From Plantago ovata (Eukaryota > Streptophyta > Magnoliopsida > Lamiales > Plantaginaceae), in assembly GCA_028274465.1 (NCBI GenBank), contig CM051457.1, positions 74,250,496 to 74,314,495 of the forward strand: DNA of 64,000 nt. Reading direction: 5' to 3'. This document shows positions 32,156 to 41,938 of this stretch, one piece after another. A program made the position numbers and the translations under genes. Position 1 is the stretch's first letter. The number at the start of each line of letters is the position of its first letter. Under the pieces are notes generated by a model. It was not told the DNA's origin and did not search any database. It saw only the letters and a program-made list of their open reading frames with translations.

Positions 32156-32478
32156 GATGTCCGAGAGGAGTGACGACAATCAGAACCAGTCGGCCGCCGG
32201 AGAGTATGGGAGCGACCATACTACGTCGCCTGATACGTCAGACGTATCGGCGACTTTTCTAGACGATACGATGGAGCAAGCTGCCGAGGAGCCCCAAGTT
32301 GAGCACGGTGGCGAGGAGGAGGCATCTGCAGGTGAAGAAGGCGGCGATGCTAATGCTGATGAGGGAGATGAAGATACAGAGAGCGAGGAAGATCTGTATC
32401 AGCTGGTGAGCCGCAAGAAGCGCCGTACTGAAGATGATGACTTCATCGACGACCGGACCGAGGAGGAAGGTGGTCCTT
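32156..32478 (+). CDS. Tat antisense gene, exon 2 first part (interrupted by E3)
   Basis: Starts MSERSDDNQNQSAAGEYGSD at 32157 and is acidic (EEEASAGEEGG, DEDTESEEDLY) with a short basic patch SRKKRRTED that could be a nuclear signal. At 32478 the E3 element begins. The codon split there (T + CA) is completed at 38929-38930, so the frame is unbroken apart from the insertion and the TCCTT duplication. The ATG directly follows a predicted splice acceptor. Confidence 0.75.
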
Positions 32479-32833
32479 TGATGAATGTGTATTTTACACT
32501 TTTATTCGAGTCTTTTTCACCTATTTTAGCTATCCTCTATGTTAATTTAGCTATATTTTAATGCATTTTATTAGAATAGTGTCACGTTTCCCTTTAGATT
32601 TTATTTTACAGGTTTTGGTTGAAATTCGAAGATTTCCGGGCAATTATATTGAAGTTGACAAGGAATTAGTGTTCCAGAAGCCTATTTGGAGTATCTGAAG
32701 GTTTCCGGATAGGATTTGGAGTCTAGGGGTCGAATCTGGAGGTTAGAAGGTCACTAGAAGTCAGAAACCGAGTCAGAAAAGGAGAAGAAATCCAAAACCG
32801 CGTCGAAAATGCGGAATTCCGCGAGTTTTTCTC

Positions 32834-32910
32834 TGGGGCGAACCGCCCCAGAGGTGGGGCGAACCGCCCCACACCGGGCGAACTGCCCGGTGTGTGGGGC
32901 GAACCGGCCC
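32834..32910. repeat. GC palindrome cluster in E3 5' LTR
   Basis: GGGGCGAACCGCCCC (twice), CCGGGCGAACTGCCCGG and GGGGCGAACCGGCCC in series, 16-90 bp upstream of the TATA run. The 3' LTR has only two units (38008-38050). Confidence 0.85.
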
Positions 32911-32925
32911 ACAGTAATTCGGGGC

Positions 32926-32935
32926 CTATATATAG
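32926..32935 (+). promoter_or_regulatory. TATA box of E3 LTR
   Basis: CTATATATAG, also at 38061-38070 in the 3' LTR and, in complement, in E2 (14868-14880) and E1 (12947-12960). Confidence 0.65.
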
Positions 32936-33791
32936 TTGCTCAATTTTCTCCGAAAATCATATCTTTCCAGACCTACTTTCTCACCTCTCTCTATTGTTTT
33001 AGGTAGGAACTTCCCGGGGCCTGTCCTAGGAGTTCTGTAGCATAGGGGATACTTTTTCATAGCGGATTGGAGCTCGTAGGATCGCAATTCTTCGGAGATT
33101 GACAACCTTCGGTAACTTGTATCTTACAGTTTAATCTACTTATTTTATATATCTTTCAATATGTTTTCTTCTATGATTTCTGTTGATTGCATGCCTATTA
33201 TGAGTAGCTAAACTTATCGTTGGTGGTAGTATGTGAATTCTTAGCGAAGGGAAGATAATCATGCTAATGGCTATATCGCGCATTATACTCCGTGTCATTG
33301 CTTTATTTCGTTGATCAGTTGCAGCCTAAATTCTCGTATGTTGTATTAATTATTATGCACAATTGGACACTTGTCGACCATCAGACCAATTATCTTCGTA
33401 GTGTTGAATAATTACGGAACACATTAGGACAATCGTGATTGACTTGTCAGACCAATTATCTTCGTAGTGTTTAATATTTGCAACAGGACACTAGATTGAT
33501 TCAAAGATCTCTATGCAAGACCGAGGAATTTATGCATGATTATCGACCCGTTATGTTAAGAAGGACCATACTGTCACCAATCTCCATTATCTGCTAGAAA
33601 CCCCCTATTGCTATCTGTCTTCTGTTTTATATTCTCTTGTTAAATAGATAAAGCTAGTTATAGTCCTGAGAGAACGACACTCGAGTCATTCTACTGCTAC
33701 ACTACGGTTTTCGTTGTAGTTGTGGATTGCCTTTGGCTAATTACAAATTTATTTGCATGAATTCGGAGCACGACATCCGCGTTCATCAAAT

Positions 33792-33809
33792 TGGCGCCGT
33801 TGCCGGGGA
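33792..33809 (+). promoter_or_regulatory. E3 primer binding site (tRNA-Asp)
   Basis: TGGCGCCGTTGCCGGGGA, three bases after the 5' LTR, complementary to the 3' end of plant tRNA-Asp. Confidence 0.92.
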
Positions 33810-33958
33810 CTATACTCCTTTTTTCTGTTTAATTTGTTTATGTTTACAGCTTTAGATTCCTAATTCTATTAGTTTTAGTTTTCCCTTTTAATCTCTCTCT
33901 GATACTGCTTTCCTAGTCTGTTACTAATTCACCTTTCCTAGTCTGTTATAGATAGTGT

Positions 33959-35230
33959 ATGCCGCATACACGTTCTGCAGGAACACCGCTTGCTGATTCA
34001 ATTGCTGAGGTCGACAGAGTCTACCACCAAAGAAGGCGACTACTTGAAAGGCGCGCACTAGAGGAAATAGAGGAAACCGATTTCTCTGAATCTCTACTTA
34101 GTCTCTTCAAGGAAATCGACGGAATGGCAGAAGCTAGACCACTGAAGGCATGGGTTCAACCCACCAAGGATCGTATGAGGGGACCGGCGATTGTTCTTTC
34201 GTCTGCAACCCGAGATCTGGAAATCAAGAACCACGCATTCCAACAACTTCCGAGGTTCTATGGCTTATCAAGGGAAGATGTGATGGGGTACTTGCACGAT
34301 ATCGATGATTTCGTCAACCAACTCCCACGACCCGGAGCTGACATAACAACGGATGAGTTAAGGATGAAGGTTTTTGCTATGGGACTTGGCGACAGAGCCA
34401 AGTCATGGCCGAGTTCTCTTCCAGCAGGCTCGCTGGACACTTGGGAAAAGGTTTTTTCAGCTTTCATGGAGAGATACTTCCCTCACACCTTGACTACCGC
34501 GCTAAAGGCGCAGATCACTGGATTCAAACAGGACTATGATGAGACCATCTACACCGCGTTCGAGAGGTTCCAAGATCTCACGAACAAGTGCCCTCACCAT
34601 GGTTTTGAACTTTCCGACCTAGTCCAACACTTCTACAATGGACTAACCTTCGAGAACCAACAAGTGGTGGATTTCCAATGCCGAGGCAATATTTGGGAGG
34701 AAACCACAGAAGCCGTCTGGGCAGTTTTCAAAAGGCTTGCTAAGGGTTCGTAGTTCAAAGACCCAAGAGCAATGGTTAGGAGACGTGGACCTGAAGCTCC
34801 ACCGACTCAAGAAGCCCCTATGTACAGGGGGAATGGGGATCAATTCGAGTGCTTTACTAACGAGTTGAAGCAAGTCCTCAAAAGCGCCACCGGAACAACT
34901 GTTTCGAACGAAGTATGCCGAATATGCAAGAACTATGGGCATGGGGCTCATATGTGTAGATCGGAGCTGGCATACGATGATGGCAACTGGGCTCGAGGAG
35001 GCGAAGAAGAAGCCTTTGTTACGGAGTTTGGCACTCAAGAAGTTAGCTACGGACAAGACGGTAGGAATCCTCGAGGTGGATTTTGGAGAAGAGGATACCG
35101 TAACAATCAAGGATATGCACCGGCTAACCAAACTTATGGGCCTAACCAAGACCGTAGTAGGCTGAACTATGATAATGATCACTACGAAAACCCCGCTCCG
35201 AAAGAACCACCGAAGTCGAAGTCGGCTTAA
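33959..35230 (+). pseudogene. gag: E3 gag with zinc knuckle, one internal stop
   Basis: The frame starts MPHTRSAGTPLADSIAEVDR. The capsid region (about residues 80-250) carries NHAFQQLPRFYGLSREDVMG, TDELRMKVFAMGLGDRAKSW and LDTWEKVFSAFMERYFP, the Athila/Gypsy gag pattern. An in-frame TAG at 34751-34753 is followed by the same frame, with an intact CCHC knuckle CRICKNYGHGAHMC at about 34916-34957 and then an Arg/Gly/Asn-rich tail. A TAA at 35228-35230 ends it, with the protease following in the same frame. The TAG may be decay or a readthrough site. I favour decay because there is no sign of a conserved context. Confidence 0.88.
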
Positions 35231-35233
35231 CTA

Positions 35234-36112
35234 ATGGAGAACTTGCAAAAGATGGTCGATCACACACAAAGTTTTCTCAAACGTTATGAAGAAGATTCCG
35301 AGAAGACTAGGGCAAGGCTTGATAGGTTGGAAGAGAGCACTAGGCTTGCCCATCAAAAGATGCAAGAGTTGATCGACCGAGGAGCAAGTAGGGAACAAGG
35401 CAAACTGCCTAGCAGCACTGTGAAGTCGAATGCCATTACATTGGCTGGTGATGTACCAGACGAAATCACCATCAGGAAGGTTGTTAGGTGCGAGTGTTGC
35501 ATGAAGGAAGAACTTCTACAGGCTGAGGAAGAAGAGAAAGACCTTGGTTCTGACGCAAGTGATGAGGAGCAAGAGGATCCCGAACCACTCCCTAAAAGTT
35601 TCGATGTTAAGGTAGGGATTGGTGAGCTTGAAGATGTACGTGCCACACTAGACACGGGATCCTACTCAAACATAATTCCTTTGAATGTGTTTGAAAAGAG
35701 CAACATCGGAAAACTATCTGAGCAAAGGGCTATTGTGCAACTGGCGGATGGATCCTTTATGAGACCCGAGGGCGTTGTAAAAAATGTGTTGGTCAAGATT
35801 GGTGAAGCATCTAAATACACCAATTTCGTAGTTATGCCAGCATCTGCACCTGGGACGGGGGATGTCATACTCTTAGGGCAAACATTCTTGACTAAACTAC
35901 GCTCAGTGATGGATATCTACCAAAGAACTTGCACCATCGAAGTGAATGGCAAGCAACACGTGTTGCAAGCCATACCTGATCCACCTGAACCGCCTGATAT
36001 TACTACTCACTACTGTGGTCTTGCAGCCTATATTCTTTCTTATTCACAGGTTCGTGGCATGGAAAGGAGATCAATGAAGGGGAAGCCTAGTACCCGCAAA
36101 AAGAAGAGATAG
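35234..36112 (+). pseudogene. E3 aspartic protease region
   Basis: Same frame as gag, after TAA CTA. The N-terminal part is coiled-coil-like (MENLQKMVDHTQSFLKRYEE), then acidic. The retropepsin core runs about residues 118-235: VRATLDTGSYSNIIPLNVFE with the catalytic DTG, then DVILLGQTFLTKLRSVMDI, matching the flap-end ILG-PFL block. It would cleave the particle polyprotein. A Lys/Arg-rich tail ends at 36112. No RT follows. The ATG at 35234 is only the first Met after the stop, since the protein was probably continuous with gag. Confidence 0.85.
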
Positions 36113-36766
36113 GCGCAGACAGGAGTCGAGTCAAAGACTTTAAACAATGACGCTATCCGGGAGGCAACCCGGAATTTTTATCGCTTTCTTTACCGCTTTA
36201 GATTTTATCTCACGAGTTTGATTGAGTATTATAGGTCACTTATACAAGCATTAGCTCTCACCTTGGATCCATTTTCGACGTTCGGGACGAGCGACGACGT
36301 TCAGGTTTGGGGAGGAGGTTATCGCTGGTTATCTCTATACTTATCTTGCTTATGATAAACTCGTGAAATTTTTTGCATTTGCACGTTTACTGCTTTCCTA
36401 GGATAGTCTTGCATGTTTTATATGGAGTTTACTGCCGAATTTTTTGAATTTTTTTATTGGGTAGATCAACTAACTATGCCATTAATCGTATGCTTCATCT
36501 CTATGAATTTGTTTGAGGTTTTTCTCGCTTGGCTTGTCACATTTATGTATTGCACTTAGTTAAACTTGGTAGTCTCGACATCACTTAGTGCTGTTTTCTC
36601 TATTGCGGTTCACGAAGGCCTTTATAATAGGATGATGCATGTTAGGGTCTTTTGGTTGTTTTCCCGAGTAATTATGTACCTAAGAGGCAACAAGTCTTCA
36701 CCATGCTTTGATATTGCTAAATGCCTAGGAAGGAGGTAGTGTGAGGTTGTGTGATCCTTTGTTTAT

Positions 36767-36788
36767 AACCTATTCTTCCGAATAGGTT
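36767..36788 (+). repeat. hairpin next to purine run, copy 1 (E3)
   Basis: AACCTATTC, loop TTCC, GAATAGGTT, a perfect 9-bp stem overlapping GGTTTGGGGAGGGGG. Confidence 0.82.
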
Positions 36789-36880
36789 TGGGGAGGGGGT
36801 TACACCATCATTAGACTTGTTTCTGTTTTCCATTTTCGTATCGTGAGTTTATTTTTCTTTTTCCGTAAATTTTGTACTCC

Positions 36881-36902
36881 AACCTATTCTTTCGAATAGG
36901 TT
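36881..36902 (+). repeat. hairpin next to purine run, copy 2 (E3)
   Basis: AACCTATTC, loop TTTC, GAATAGGTT, a perfect 9-bp stem overlapping GGTTTGGGGAAG. Confidence 0.82.
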
Positions 36903-36952
36903 TGGGGAAGTCGTGTGAGTCATTTTGTTTCTCTTTTGTTGTGCTACTGTTG

Positions 36953-37100
36953 GCTAAAAAAAATCGAAAAAAGAAAGGAAAATTTCCAGGAAAAAAAAAA
37001 GAGAAAAAGAAAAAGGAAAAAAAAGAATCTAGAAAGAAAAACAGAAGAAAAAAAGAAAAGACCCCAAAAAAGCAAGAAGGGTCCAAAAAAGAAAGCCAAA
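36953..37100 (+). repeat. A/G-rich purine tract in E3
   Basis: About 150 bp almost free of pyrimidines on the + strand. E2 has the same tract as T/C at 15890-16010, so it is a family feature. Confidence 0.75.
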
Positions 37101-37679
37101 TAGCAGTTAGCAAAGTGTTGAGTCTTTTCCATTTTTTTGTAATGTTCGTAATCGTGTTTTTATCTTTTTTGTCTTGAGTGTTACCTGTTCTAGACCACCC
37201 TCGTCCTGCCATTCAGGAAGTGGTGAATAGCTTAAGACTTTGCTTGAGGGATGGGTAGAATAGGAGAGAGTTATCTTTATAGGGAACCCTCCTTCCTTTG
37301 ATGAGAGCCAGTACTGGTTCGACCTCTTTTGAGGAAAAGTCTTAACATGGTGGAACAGCAGTAAGTCCTCAGTTTCATAGGCACGGGACAACCATTCGTA
37401 TCTTAGCATGCTTCATTACGTCGTCACTGACTAGGTCCAGGTAGAGAATGTTACGAGAGACTATCTTATCTTGACATAAGTGCTTATGTGGATGTGTATA
37501 AGTCAATCGAGGTATTCTTCAACCTATATTCATGCTTTGATTTATATGGTTTTTGTTCATATGTTATTTGATAGATTCAGTGGATTAGTTCATTTTATTT
37601 GGCATGAGACTCCATTTTGTGTCTTGCATGTCTTTTGTATTAGAGTCTAGCTTAGTTGCTTGAGGACAAGCAAAGGTTC

Positions 37680-37692
37680 GGTTTGGGGAGTT
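37680..37692 (+). promoter_or_regulatory. E3 polypurine tract
   Basis: GGTTTGGGGAGTT directly before the 3' LTR start TGATGAATG. Three further GGTTTGGGG copies lie upstream in the untranslated region. Confidence 0.9.
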
Positions 37693-38923
37693 TGATGAAT
37701 GTGTATTTTTACACTTTCATTCGAGTCTTTTTCACCTATTTTAGCTATCCTCTATGTTAATTTAGCCATATTTTAATGCATTACAGGTTTTGGTTGAAAT
37801 TCGAAGATTTCCTGGCAATTATATTGAAGTTGACAAGGAATTGGTGTTCCAGAAGCCTATTTGGAGTATCTGAAGGTTTCCGGATAGGATTTGGAGTCTA
37901 GGGGTCGAATCTGGAGGTTAGAAGGCCACTAGAAGTCAGAAACCGATTCCGCAAAGGGGAAGAAATCCAAAACAGCGTCGAAAACGCGAAATTCCGCGAG
38001 TTTTTTTCTGGGGCGAACCGCCCCAAAGGTGGGGCGAACCGCACCACAGTAATTCGGGGCCTATATATAGTTGCTCAGTTTTCTCCGAAAATCATATCTT
38101 TCCAGACCTACTTTCTCACCTCTCTCTATAGTTTTAGGTAGGAACTTCCCGGGGCCTGTCCTGGGAGTTCTGTAGCTTAGGGGATACTTTTTCATAGCGG
38201 ATTGGAGCTCGTAGGATCGCAATTCTTCGGAGATTGATAACCTTCGGTAACTTGTATCTTACAGTTTAATCTACTTATTTTATATATCTTTCAATACGTT
38301 TTCTTCTATGATTTCTGTTGATTGCATGCCTATTATGAGTAGCTAAACTTATCGTTGGTGGTAGTATGTGAATTCTTAGCGAAGGGAAGATAATCATTCT
38401 AATGGCTATATCGCGCATTATACTCCGTGTCATTGCTTTATTTCGTTGATCAGTTGCAGCCTAAATTCTCGTATGTTGTATTAATTATTATGCACAATTG
38501 GACACTTGTCGACCATAAGACCAATTATCTTCGTAGTGTTGAATAATTACGGAACACATTAGGACAATCGTGATTGACTTGTCACACCAATTATCTTCGT
38601 AGTGTTTAATATTTGCAACAGGACACTAGATTGATTCAAAGATCTCTATGCAAGACCGAGGAATTTATGCATGATTATCGACCCGTTATGTTAAGAAGGA
38701 CCATACTATCACCAATCTCCATTATCTGCTAGAAACCCCCTATTGCTATCTGTCTGGGGTTTTATATTCTCTTGTTAAATAGATAAAGCTAGTTATAGTC
38801 CTGAGAGAACGACACTCGAGTCATTCTACTGCTACACTACGATTTTCGTTGTAGTTGTGGATTGCCTTTGGCTAATTACAAATTTATTTGCTTGAATTTG
38901 GAGCACGACATCCGCGTTCATCA
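37693..38923 (+). repeat. E3 3' LTR
   Basis: 1231 bp, 79 bp shorter than the 5' LTR. The differences are mainly two deleted blocks: TTATTAGAATAGTGTCACG... near the start, and two GC palindrome units. Otherwise very similar. TATA at 38061-38070. Confidence 0.94.
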
Positions 38924-38928
38924 TCCTT

Positions 38929-40413
38929 CAAACCATGGGGTGTCCGCGGAGCTGATCACTCGCGCTGCCCAAGTACATGGTCGCAACTACGGGGCAGTTA
39001 ATGTGGTCCCTCCTGCAGAGATCAGGATCGAGGACATGGACGACACTGAGAGGCCGGAGTTAGCTTTGTCGCTTTACGAGGAAGGTGAGCACTCGGTCCA
39101 ACGAGGAAAAGGCCCGATTCCTGTGCAAATTATAGATAGCGAAGAGATTGATGAGGAGAGCGACGAGGATGATGATGCTACCTCTCCTCGGACTAGTCCC
39201 CCGCCGAAGAGGGTTAGGTTCCCCCCTCAAACTACTAGGAGGGCCGTAGTTACCGATGAGGAGGAGGAGGTTCCCTTGGCAATCGGAGATGCTAACCGGG
39301 ATGAAGCTTGTCCGAGCACTATGTCTCCTTCCTTCTCGGAGGTGCAAAGACAAGCGATCAGAGATGCGGACAGATACGCGCGCGAGGAGGAGACCAGCTA
39401 TCATTCGATAGACCCTACAACCATTGACTTTTCCTTTCCCAGTGAGACTCGAGCACCCCATCCGCTCGAGGAGCAGGAATACAACATGTGCCTTGCACAG
39501 CTAGCAGTTGATGCCAAGAAGGCAAAAAAGAGAGCGAGCAAGCGCTCTCGCTCTGGCAAGAATAAAAAGGCCAAGGCTGTCGAGGAACCTGAGCCTAAGT
39601 CCACCAAGGCTGCTCAGAAAAAGTTTACCAAGAGTGCTCTTACAGTAGATCTCCCCGATCCGAATGGTGAGAAGAACGAGGATGGTATCATCCCGACCAC
39701 CTCTTCAACTGTCAAGGTCGAGGAGGTTGCTACTCTAACATGGAAGTATTCTCTTCCTGAGAGTAAGTTCGACATCCTCGTGCCCAAGGACGACCAGACC
39801 TTCTACAATGCTCCGCCTGGATATATGGTCGTTCATTGTCTAAGCCTGGATCGAGGATGGATACTTCCATTCTGTGACGCCTTCCGAGATATCTTCAACA
39901 CCTTGGGGATCGCTCCTTGGCAGCTGGTGCCAAGTGCCTTTGGAACCTTGGTGTGCTTTGGAGTCTTTTGCATGAAGAGAGGGATCGAGCTCAACTTCCA
40001 CAACTTTAATCAATTGTTCCGAGTCTCGATGAGCTCAGGGAACAAGTATTTCTACTACTTCAATGCGAGACCAAGGTTGGGCTTTATCATGTACGCTCCC
40101 AACTCCTCGGGGTACAAGTGGTTTCACAGGTACTTCTACATCAAGAAGAAGAGGTTGCCTGACATGAGCGAGGAGGAGGCGGAGTGGGGAGTACCGAAGC
40201 TGATGTTTAGGGGAAAGATCATCGATAAGCATCCCCTGCCCGAGGAGTCCGATCCTTGGGTCTTGGAGCTCGAGGAGCAAAATCGGGGACCCCATCCCGA
40301 GAAGTACTTCTACTGGGGATTAGCCCTCCAGCCATTCCCGTACTTTGCGGGCCTCTCGCCCTACTCGTACACGGGCTATATCGGGAACCGATATACAAAG
40401 ATAGTCCTCTTCG
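38929..40413 (+). CDS. Tat antisense gene, exon 2 second part: putative gypsy-type transposon domain
   Basis: The frame of 32157-32478 resumes with ..NHGVSAELITRAAQVHG. An acidic, Lys/Arg-rich disordered part runs to about 39650. A globular domain from about 39740 to 40413 reads PPGYMVVHCLSLDRGWILPF, then IFNTLGIAPWQLVPSAFGTL, CFGVFCMKRGIELNFHNFNQ and YKWFHRYFYI. This is the pattern of the family called putative gypsy-type transposon (Transposase_28), found in plant antisense frames. No catalytic role is established. The donor TTCG|GTAAGC at 40414 ends the exon in phase 1. Confidence 0.8.
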
Positions 40414-40551
40414 GTAAGCTAGAAAAAATATCTTTTATACTTGTATTTTTTCTTTTCTTGGTTTGCTTGTTTGTGGTATGTTCTCTCTTTTTCCTTTCCT
40501 CTTCGATTTTTATGCTCCTCGATCGTACTAACTTGTGTTTTTATTTTGCAG
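40414..40551 (+). other. intron of the Tat antisense gene, 138 bp
   Basis: GTAAGC donor, TTTTGCAG acceptor, T-rich interior, branch-like TACTAAC at about 40527-40533. The length is a multiple of three and there is no in-frame stop, so unspliced reading yields a Phe/Leu-rich pseudo-membrane segment. Confidence 0.8.
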
Positions 40552-41006
40552 CCTATTGGTTCCACTGGATAATGTCGAAGACTCTTTCCGCAAAGGAGGA
40601 CCAAAGGAGGAAGCAAAGGCTAGCTAACAAGGAGACCAAGATCATCGGTTCTCTCAATTTGACTCCTCCCCGGAACGCCGCGCATCATCTGGATGCTTTG
40701 GTACAAGAGGGGCTCGAGACAAGGGAGAACCCCGTGGATGCTGTGAAGAGGGCCGAGGAGGAGGCGGCAGCGAAGAGGGCTAAGGAGGCCAAAGAGGCCG
40801 AGGAGGAGGCACTCAACACCATTGAGGCCGAGAAGAGGCCCGAGAAGCCGGTGGCCAAGAAGGGCGCGAGGAAGCTCACTCTTGGAGGAAACAATGAACC
40901 TGCCCGAAAGAAGAGTAAGGTGGCCGCTTCTGGTGATGAAGTGAAGCGGCTCATTCAGATGAGCGACCTCGACCGGGCACACGAGTTGAGCATGTGCTCG
41001 CTTCAG
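40552..41006 (+). CDS. Tat antisense gene, exon 3
   Basis: Continues ..YWFHWIMSKTLSAKEDQRRK into a basic, then strongly charged Ala/Glu/Lys region (KRAEEEAAAKRAKEAKEAEE) likely to form a long helix, followed by a second basic patch (ARKKSKVAASG). Ends phase 0 at CTTCAG|GTACAT (41006/41007). Confidence 0.78.
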
Positions 41007-41088
41007 GTACATTCCTTCATTTCTTTCGTTGTAAATTTTTCTAAGTATAAAATTTTTCCTCATCGCTAACTATGTAATCCTTTTGTAG
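41007..41088 (+). other. intron of the Tat antisense gene, 82 bp
   Basis: GTACAT donor, CTTTTGTAG acceptor, phase 0. It contains in-frame stops (TAA at 41067-41069), so splicing is needed for the coding frame to continue. Confidence 0.8.
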
Positions 41089-41938
41089 CTCGAGAACTTG
41101 AAGGAGGCCTACGGCCAAGTTGCTGCCGATCGTGCCGATGTGGGGGGCGTGATCGAGGACCTCCAAAAGAAGCTTGCTACTTCAGAGGCCAAGGTGAAGA
41201 TCCCGGAGACCGAGACCGGGAAGCTACGGGCCAAAGTGGATGAGCTCGAGAAGGAGCTTTCCAAGGAAAAAGCGAGGACCAAAGGCTATAAGGGTGCCTA
41301 TGCCACTTTATCCATTTGTATGGAAAAGTTTAAGGCAAGCGTCCTTTCCTTTCTGAAGGGTAGCCGAGTTGCCGCTGCTTGCGACTTCATGGCCTCTGCT
41401 ACTTACAAGATGGCCCAGAGAGACGTGCAAGTGGCATCTCGCGATGAGGGCTTCTTCTCGTGTGTTGGCCAATTGAAGAGGGTCAATTTGCTCCCTGCTG
41501 ACTTCGATCCTGATGACCGCGAGGACCTTCATCCCGGAAGGCGCGAGGACCTGACTCCTTATCCCGACGAAGAAAATCACCGAGGAGATGCACGAGGCGT
41601 GCGAGTTTGGTGAGCTGGTGACCGACCCAGAAGTTCCATACCCTAGCAAACCGGCTTACCTCCCCGCCTGGGTGCCCGAGTGTTTAAGGAGCGGGATCCT
41701 CTACCCGTTCGAGAAGGCGGCTCTTCAGAATGCTGCTTGGGTGAAGGTGAGCGACCCGGTCATAGGGCGAGAAGCTTACTTCGTCGAGCCGGAGGTGGTC
41801 ATGTATGAGAAGGCCATCAAAGAGTCCCAAGCTCTGGAGCGAGACAATGCTGAGATTCACGAGCTGCTTAGCCCTGCGCGAGGAGATACAAGCGCGAGCA
41901 CCCCGGTTACTGACTTTATCGATAGCCGAACTCGTTAG
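41089..41938 (+). pseudogene. Tat antisense gene, exon 4 (coiled coil, one frameshift)
   Basis: Opens LENLKEAYGQVAADRADV, then a heptad-rich coiled coil (IEDLQKKLATSEAKVK, GKLRAKVDELEKELSKEKAR) to about residue 65. A globular tail follows (SFLKGSRVAAACDFMASATY). Near 41520-41580 the frame shifts by +1. The new frame reads ITEEMHEACEFGELVTDPEV and runs to TAG at 41936-41938. One indel probably caused this. The coiled coil suggests self-association. Confidence 0.68.

Larger units (their letters stand above)
32479..33788 (+). repeat. E3 5' LTR
   Basis: 1310 bp. Four GC palindromes of GGGGCGAACCGCCCC type (32834-32910) stand before the TATA run CTATATATAG (32926-32935). A near-tandem duplication of ACCAATTATCTTCGTAGTGTT lies at about 33387-33470. 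The palindrome block and a TTATTAGAATAGTGTCACG stretch are longer than in the other LTR. Confidence 0.94.
36113..37679 (+). other. E3 long untranslated region with hairpins and purine tracts
   Basis: No gene. In order it holds: a small hairpin CCGGGAGGCAACCCGG (about 36157-36172); the block TTCGACGTTCGGGACGAGCG plus GGTTTGGGGAGGAGG (36274-36318); hairpin plus GGTTTGGGGAGGGGG (36767-36801); hairpin plus GGTTTGGGGAAG (36881-36910); and an A/G tract (about 36953-37100). The open frames over the A/G tract are low-complexity artefacts. E2 keeps the same order on its own strand. Confidence 0.75.
32479..38923 (+). mobile_element. Athila-like non-autonomous LTR element E3 (gag-protease only)
   Basis: LTRs 32479-33788 and 37693-38923 run TGATGAATG...GTTCATCA, with a perfect target duplication TCCTT (32474-32478, 38924-38928). 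Primer site for tRNA-Asp at 33792-33809, polypurine tract GGTTTGGGGAGTT at 37680-37692. Coding is one frame, 33959-36112, for gag and an aspartic protease, broken by two stops. RT, RNase H and integrase are absent and replaced by 1.6 kb of structured untranslated DNA. It is inserted in the antisense gene of the Tat element. Confidence 0.95.

Noticed and set aside
34751..34753. Programmed readthrough of the TAG in E3 gag
   Set aside because: A second stop (TAA at 35228) lies in the same frame and the context shows no special structure. Ordinary decay is the simpler reading.
40430..40550. Hydrophobic segment in the antisense protein suggesting a transmembrane or envelope protein
   Set aside because: It is the translated 138-bp intron with GTAAGC, TACTAAC and TTTTGCAG signals.
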